Assembly: GCF_004124315.2 (NCBI RefSeq)
Contig: NZ_CP096889.1
Location: 2,277,001-2,341,000 of the forward strand
Direction of reading: 5' to 3'
Origin: Bacillus cabrialesii
GTDB lineage: Bacteria > Bacillota > Bacilli > Bacillales > Bacillaceae
DNA: 64,000 bases
Made by a program: the position numbers and the translations under genes. Positions 59,737-64,000 of the stretch are shown here, piece by piece (position 1 is the stretch's first letter; each line of letters begins with the position of its first letter). Below the pieces are notes generated by a model. It did not search any database. It was not told where the DNA came from and saw nothing but the letters and a program-made list of their open reading frames with translations.

Positions 59737-61365
59737 CTATTTCTCTGTTTTGATTAATTCTTTTTGGTCCTCCGGTTCAGTCAATCCGGAATCAGCCAAT
59801 ATAAAGGATAAATCCTTCCTCAGGCCATACCAGTTTTTATTCGTATGCCCCGCCACCATAATTGCACCGTCCTGTGAGTGAAGCCAGATTCTTCGATGCT
59901 GCCAGTACATCCCTTGTATGACACCGATCATAAAAATGGCTCCGCCGACAGCAAGCACCCAGAGTGTCAGATCCTTTCTGACTGTGAGTCCGGTAATGTT
60001 TTTCGTTTCGACATGGTCAAATTTCAGCTTGTATTTATTGCTGCCGGAGCCTTCGATTGTTTCTTGGATGGCGACAAAGCTTTTTTCGCCCTTTGGTTTG
60101 TCCGGCGTTATGATATTAAAGACGAAAGCCGGATTGTTAGGGATCTTTGTTTTCGTGCTCGGCTCTCCGTCCTGGTTAAAATAGAAGTCTGGAAGGTAGC
60201 TGGCAATTTCAACTTTGTAACCGTTACCAAGATCATAAACCGAATCTGGATCCAGAAGGTTGATCTTTAAGCTCCCAAAGGATTTTTTTGTTTTTTTGTC
60301 TATCAGCTGGAATACCATTTGATCAAGCTGATTCTCTTTATAATCCACCTGGTAAACAGAAAAAGAATCAAAACGCAGCGGCTGATTGACACGGATGTCC
60401 TCTTCTATTATTTTTTTCAGCTTCGGCTTCTCGCCATAAACAATTTTTCCTTCTCTCTTGTAGAGTACGGCATCTGTTTGAAAATTTTTTGCCACTCTTC
60501 CGTCCCCGACTCTGTCAATCGCGTCTGCGAATACCTTTTTTTCCGCTTTGCTGTTATAGGTCTCTACGCTGAATTGATTGTTTTTCAAGTAATATTTTCC
60601 GTCTGTTCCCGGAATTGCAGCGGTTTCGCCTTCTCTGACCCAAAGCGTCTCATCGACATACATGCCGGGCACAAATCTCAGCATCGCACCGATCAGAAAG
60701 ATAATCAATCCAATATGGTTGACATATGGACCCCAGCGGGAAAATCGTCCTTTTTCGGCAAGAATGCTACCCTCTTTTTCTCTGATTCTATAATGTTTTT
60801 TCTTTAAGAGAGCAACAATCTTCTCTTTTGCTTCCCCATTCAGTACAGTATTCGTTTCACTGAACAAGCGCTGCCTTCTTAAAAAAGCAGGACTCCTTCT
60901 GACACCTTGGTTTTTTAACGCTCTGTACAACGGAATGACCCGGTCGAGGCTGCAGATCACGAGTGAAATGCCAATCGAGGCAATGAGCAGCAAGTACCAC
61001 CAAGAGCCATATAAATGATGAAACCCGAGCAAATAATAAAGCTGGCCGAACATGCCGTACTGCTCTTTGTAATAAGCATCAGCCTGTGCGCCCGGCGGCA
61101 AATAGGCTTCTTGGGGAAAAATGGTGCCGAACGCTGATGCGGCAAGGGTTATGACGATAAGCCATATTCCCACCTTAACCGAAGAAAAGAAATTCCAGAT
61201 TTTATCGATGATCGTCTTGTTATAGGTTTGTGAGCGTCTTGCGCTTCCGTCATATCTCATATCAGCAAGCGGAGGCTGAGTTTCCTGGAGAGCTCTTCCG
61301 CACGATTCACATAGAACGGTTCCGACCGGGTTTACATGTCCGCATTCACATTTGACTTGCTTCAT
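59737..61365 (-). CDS. resB: Cytochrome c assembly protein ResB (Ccs1 family)
   Basis: 542 residues. A small N-terminal zinc ribbon (CECGHVNPVGTVLCESCG, 4-21) is followed by three membrane helices (about 60-80, 120-140 and 213-230), a large extracytoplasmic domain and a last helix near 470-490. Partner of ResC in system II cytochrome c biogenesis. Start overlaps the resA stop as ATGA. Confidence 0.95.
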   Translation of the reverse strand: MKQVKCECGHVNPVGTVLCESCGRALQETQPPLADMRYDGSARRSQTYNKTIIDKIWNFFSSVKVGIWLIVITLAASAFGTIFPQEAYLPPGAQADAYYKEQYGMFGQLYYLLGFHHLYGSWWYLLLIASIGISLVICSLDRVIPLYRALKNQGVRRSPAFLRRQRLFSETNTVLNGEAKEKIVALLKKKHYRIREKEGSILAEKGRFSRWGPYVNHIGLIIFLIGAMLRFVPGMYVDETLWVREGETAAIPGTDGKYYLKNNQFSVETYNSKAEKKVFADAIDRVGDGRVAKNFQTDAVLYKREGKIVYGEKPKLKKIIEEDIRVNQPLRFDSFSVYQVDYKENQLDQMVFQLIDKKTKKSFGSLKINLLDPDSVYDLGNGYKVEIASYLPDFYFNQDGEPSTKTKIPNNPAFVFNIITPDKPKGEKSFVAIQETIEGSGSNKYKLKFDHVETKNITGLTVRKDLTLWVLAVGGAIFMIGVIQGMYWQHRRIWLHSQDGAIMVAGHTNKNWYGLRKDLSFILADSGLTEPEDQKELIKTEK

Positions 61366-61901
61366 CCCGAAGCCTCTCCGGGTTTTATCAGATTCATATA
61401 TTCGTGTATCATGCTTTCTGTCATAGTGCCGGTCACCACCTTGACAACTTTTCCTTCCGGATTGATTAAAAAGGTTGTCGGAAGCGGAGATACGTCATAG
61501 GCATCAAGCACTTGGCGATCTGTATCCAGAACAACCGGGAAATTGACTCCGTAGGATTTCATAAAATTATGTACTGCTATCTTTGACTCCCCAACATTTA
61601 CCGCGACAACTTCAACACCTTGGTCTTTAAAATGCTTATATTGGTTCGCCATATAAGGAAATTCTTTTTTGCACGGTTCACACCATGTGCCCCAGAAATT
61701 CAAAAAAACACCTTTCCCTTTTAAATCACTGAGCTCGATACGTTTCCCATTCGTATCTTCTAGGACAAAATTCGGTGCGTCGGACCCTTCGGATATACTC
61801 TCTTTGCCGGCAAATACAGCGTTGTAAATTGTATAGCCAAGTGCACAGATTAAAACGAGAAGGATGCCGGTCCGAATGAATAAACGCCTTTTTTTCTTCA
61901 T
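61362..61901 (-). CDS. resA: Thiol-disulfide oxidoreductase ResA
   Basis: 179 residues from the ATG (MKKKRRLF) with AAGGGGG upstream; 13 more codons are open. Membrane-anchored thioredoxin-like protein: basic N-terminus, one anchor (about 10-30), then a fold with CEPC at 74-77 and Glu80. Reduces the CXXCH disulfide of apocytochrome c before heme attachment. First gene of resABCDE. Confidence 0.96.
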   Translation of the reverse strand: MKKKRRLFIRTGILLVLICALGYTIYNAVFAGKESISEGSDAPNFVLEDTNGKRIELSDLKGKGVFLNFWGTWCEPCKKEFPYMANQYKHFKDQGVEVVAVNVGESKIAVHNFMKSYGVNFPVVLDTDRQVLDAYDVSPLPTTFLINPEGKVVKVVTGTMTESMIHEYMNLIKPGEASG

Positions 61902-61939
61902 TGTCCACTGCCCCCTTCCCCCTATTGCATATCCATTCA

Positions 61940-61945
61940 ATTATA
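61940..61945 (-). promoter_or_regulatory. -10 element of the resA promoter
   Basis: Minus strand TATAAT about 40 bases before resA, without a good -35, as expected for an activator-dependent (ResD) promoter; the activator site itself was not identified. Confidence 0.5.
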
Positions 61946-61995
61946 TCATTGCACTCTCATTACACATTTCTTACTTTTTGAAGGTTATGTGAAAT

Positions 61996-62730
61996 TTAGA
62001 AAGCGTTTTTACCGTGCTCCGCCAGCGCTCTGAGTCTTTTGACCTCATGCGGCGTAAGCTCTCTGGCATCTCCCGTGTGCAAGCCGCGCAAGTTTAAAAA
62101 CGCGAACTCTTCACGCTTCAGCTTGATTACCTCATGCCCGATCGCTTCGAACATGCGGCGCACCTGTCTGTTGCGTCCTTCATGAATCGTAAGCTGAATA
62201 ATGCTTGTTTGCTTTTTCTTGTCCAAAGACAGCAGCTTCGCTTTAGCAGGCGCCGTTTTGCCTTCTTCCAGCCTAATGCCGCGCTCCAGCTTTCTGAGCA
62301 GCTCTTTAGGCGGGATGCCTTTCACCTTCGCTACGTATGTTTTGTCTATTTCATATTTAGGGTGCATCAGCTTATTGGCAAACTCGCCGTCATTGGTTAA
62401 AAGCAAAAGACCGCTCGTATCATAATCCAGACGCCCAATCGGGTAAATGCGCTGCGGGATTTCTTTAAAAAAGTCCGTCACGACTTTGCGCCCTTTGTCA
62501 TCTTGGGCTGCGGAAATAACGCCTCTTGGCTTATATAAGAGAAAGTAAACCGGCTCTTCACGTTCCACCTTTAATCCGTTTACCTCAATCTGATCAGACC
62601 CGGTGACCTTAACACCAAGCTCTGTTACTACTTTGCCGTTCACCTTTACTTTTCCTTCTTTAATCAGCTCTTCTGCCTTTCTGCGCGATGCGACTCCGGC
62701 ATGAGCAATTACTTTTTGCAGTCTTTCCAT
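61996..62730 (-). CDS. rluB: 23S rRNA pseudouridine synthase RluB
   Basis: 244 residues from the ATG (MERLQKVI) with GAGGTG six bases upstream; 16 further codons are open. S4 RNA-binding domain (1-60), then the catalytic core with the Asp in GRLDYDTSGLLLLTNDGE and RQVRRMFEAIGH. Modifies 23S rRNA. Formerly ypuL. Between spmB and resA in the same direction. Confidence 0.94.
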   Translation of the reverse strand: MERLQKVIAHAGVASRRKAEELIKEGKVKVNGKVVTELGVKVTGSDQIEVNGLKVEREEPVYFLLYKPRGVISAAQDDKGRKVVTDFFKEIPQRIYPIGRLDYDTSGLLLLTNDGEFANKLMHPKYEIDKTYVAKVKGIPPKELLRKLERGIRLEEGKTAPAKAKLLSLDKKKQTSIIQLTIHEGRNRQVRRMFEAIGHEVIKLKREEFAFLNLRGLHTGDARELTPHEVKRLRALAEHGKNAF

Positions 62731-62804
62731 GTCTTTCACCTCAAGTATTATCTTACTTTTTTCAACCTTAACAAACAAGCTTTTTCAAATTCCTATGCCA
62801 AATC

Positions 62805-62828
62805 CAAAAAAACGCCTTTTTCAGGCGC
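62805..62828 (-). terminator. Terminator of the dacB-spmAB operon
   Basis: Minus strand: CGCCT, 5-base loop, AGGCG, then TTTTTTT. The spmB TGA is inside the hairpin. Confidence 0.75.
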
Positions 62829-63357
62829 TCCCAAATAATAACGTAACGATGATGATAGATGCAACTACGCCGATTAAATCAGCAAGAAGTCCCACCTTTA
62901 ATGCATCACCCATTTTTTTAATGCCGACCGCTCCGAAATACACAGTCAGTACGTATAGCGTTGTATCGGTTGATCCCTGCATGACGGAAGCCAGCCTGCC
63001 GATAAAGGAATCCGGCCCGTATACTGCAATTAAATCTGTCGTCATGCCAAGTGCGGCCGTACCGGAGATCGGACGAATCAGCGCAAGCGGAACCACCTCA
63101 GCGGGGATGCCGATAGCGGAGAAAACCGGCTTTAAAAGGTCCATGATAAAATCAAGCGCGCCCGATGATCTGAAAACCGTTATGGCGACAAGCATTCCGA
63201 CTAAGTAGGGAATAATGGAAAAGGCGATTTCTATCCCTTCTTTTCCGCCTTCGACAAACGATTCATATGTGGGAACCTTTTTGATTGTTCCATAAAGAAG
63301 AACTCCGGCAATAATGATCGGAATCATGGCTAAAGACAGCCAGTTGATGGTTTCCAT
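62821..63357 (-). CDS. spmB: Spore maturation protein SpmB
   Basis: 178 residues, about five membrane helices, nucleoside-transporter gate-type fold (GSTDTTLYVL and ALIRPISGTAALG stretches). With SpmA it supports dehydration of the spore core. Start (METINW) with AAGGTGA upstream, four bases after the spmA stop. Confidence 0.95.
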   Translation of the reverse strand: METINWLSLAMIPIIIAGVLLYGTIKKVPTYESFVEGGKEGIEIAFSIIPYLVGMLVAITVFRSSGALDFIMDLLKPVFSAIGIPAEVVPLALIRPISGTAALGMTTDLIAVYGPDSFIGRLASVMQGSTDTTLYVLTVYFGAVGIKKMGDALKVGLLADLIGVVASIIIVTLLFGSA

Positions 63358-63361
63358 CCGC

Positions 63362-63952
63362 TCACCTTCCCTTCTTTTTGCGGCGGTAATAAAAATACCG
63401 GTCAATGATAATGGCGCCGATTCCAGAAATGAGTGTCGCTAAAATGCTTGGTCCGACGATATCTGTCGGTGTTTTGGAGGAATAGGCCATTCGAACAGCG
63501 ATCACCGTTGTCGGAATGAGCGTGATGCAGGACGTATTGACAGCTAAAAAAGTAATCATCGACCGGCTTGCTTCCGAACGGTTTCCATTCAGCTTTTTCA
63601 TTTGCTCCATTGCTTTAATGCCAAGCGGAGTCGCCGCATTCCCAAGGCCGAAGAAGTTCGCCATGAGATTGGATAAAATGTAGCCCATCGCCGGGTGATC
63701 CGGCGGGATATCAGGGAACAGTTTAGATATAAAAGGCCTGCACATCCGGCTGAAAATATCCAAAAGCCCTGACTGCTCGGCTATTTTCATTAAGCCCAGC
63801 CAAAAAACAAGCACGCTCATCAGTCCGAATGAGATCGTAACAGCTTCCTTCGCACCCTTAAATACGGCTTCATTTACATCTTGCAGAGTACCGTTGCACA
63901 TCGCAAAAACAAGTCCAATCACGGTTAAGCTGACCCAAATTATATTGACCAT
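63362..63952 (-). CDS. spmA: Spore maturation protein SpmA
   Basis: 196 residues, gate-type membrane protein with about five helices and a basic end (RRKKKGR). Motif NLMANFFGLGNAATPLG is typical of the family. Partner of SpmB. Its start overlaps the dacB stop by 13 bases, placing it in the dacB-spmA-spmB operon, expressed in the mother cell in B. subtilis. Confidence 0.95.
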   Translation of the reverse strand: MVNIIWVSLTVIGLVFAMCNGTLQDVNEAVFKGAKEAVTISFGLMSVLVFWLGLMKIAEQSGLLDIFSRMCRPFISKLFPDIPPDHPAMGYILSNLMANFFGLGNAATPLGIKAMEQMKKLNGNRSEASRSMITFLAVNTSCITLIPTTVIAVRMAYSSKTPTDIVGPSILATLISGIGAIIIDRYFYYRRKKKGR

Positions 63953-64000
63953 TTTGCCCCGCCAGCCGCATTCAGAAAGATTGATTTAAACGTTTCAAAA
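63940..64000 (-). CDS. dacB: C-terminal end of the sporulation carboxypeptidase DacB (PBP5*), cut by window edge
   Basis: The minus-strand frame ending at TAA 63940-63942 reads FETFKSIFLNAAGGAKWSI, the known C-terminal membrane-associating tail of B. subtilis DacB. It overlaps spmA by 13 bases. Only about 19 codons are inside the window. Confidence 0.82.
   Translation of the reverse strand, partial: FETFKSIFLNAAGGAKWSI

Noticed and set aside
60319..60807. 162-codon plus-strand ORF opposite resB
   Set aside because: Antisense shadow of a long conserved gene; no start signal and no recognisable domain.
62729..63208. 159-codon plus-strand ORF opposite spmB
   Set aside because: Mirror of the spmB reading frame; its low-complexity Ser/Pro/Ile composition is what the complementary strand of membrane-protein codons gives.
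1..64000. Search for tRNA, rRNA, CRISPR, prophage, toxin-antitoxin or defence genes
   Set aside because: None seen. Apart from the IS element the gene order is that of the conserved B. subtilis core chromosome, and no cassette of foreign composition is evident by eye.

Overview
The window comes from a chromosome of the Bacillus subtilis species group. Gene content, gene order and protein sequences match the B. subtilis region running from ypjC/qcrABC through the aromatic supraoperon, hbs-spoIVA, der, fni, cmk, sleB-ypeB, gudB, serA and sigX to resABCDE-spmAB-dacB. Many proteins differ from my recollection of strain 168 by several percent, so this is a sister lineage or a diverged strain; I cannot name the species from the sequence. 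Most genes lie on the minus strand. The exceptions are ypjC, ypzI, fer and serA.

Layout from left to right. 1-6.6 kb: ypjC end, ypjB, ypjA, the menaquinol:cytochrome c reductase operon qcrABC, ypiBF and ypiA. 6.9-20.7 kb, read right to left: ndk, cheR, then the aromatic supraoperon aroF-aroB-aroH-trpEDCFBA-hisC-tyrA-aroE, with a TRAP-regulated attenuator before trpE. 20.9-24.8 kb: heptaprenyl/menaquinone genes hepS-menH-hepT, the TRAP gene mtrB, GTP cyclohydrolase mtrA (folE) and hbs. 25.1-32.5 kb: spoIVA with a sigma-E type promoter, yphF, yphE, gpsA, der, the yphA-yphB-ypzH cassette and ypzI. 32.5-34.1 kb: an IS1182-type insertion sequence inside the ypzI/fni terminator. 34.1-44.6 kb: fni, ypfD, cmk, ypfB, ypfA, ypeB-sleB, prsW, bdr, gudB, mecB. 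44.8-51.4 kb: ypbG-ypbB including recS, ferredoxin, and ribU behind an FMN riboswitch. 51.6-64 kb: serA, aroC, sigX-rsiX, resABCDE, rluB, spmAB and the tail of dacB.

The genes group into a few jobs. One is aromatic amino acid synthesis from 3-dehydroquinate to Trp, Tyr and Phe, with its regulator TRAP encoded 7 kb away. A second is respiration: menaquinone side chain, the qcr complex, ResABC cytochrome c maturation and ResDE redox signalling. A third is sporulation and germination (spoIVA, yphAB, sleB/ypeB, spmAB, dacB). The rest is core cell biology (der, gpsA, cmk, hbs, ndk).

This is mostly conserved housekeeping DNA, and I found no convincing new multi-gene system. The less ordinary observations are: the IS element, whose 27-bp palindromic target duplication rebuilds a terminator on each side; inward-facing terminators at the IS ends and a hairpin around the transposase ribosome binding site; a structured 3' region behind gpsA with a nested hairpin and a possible 36-codon ORF; a 9+9 bp inverted repeat before ypfD; and a gudB without the inactivating 9-bp duplication known from strain 168.
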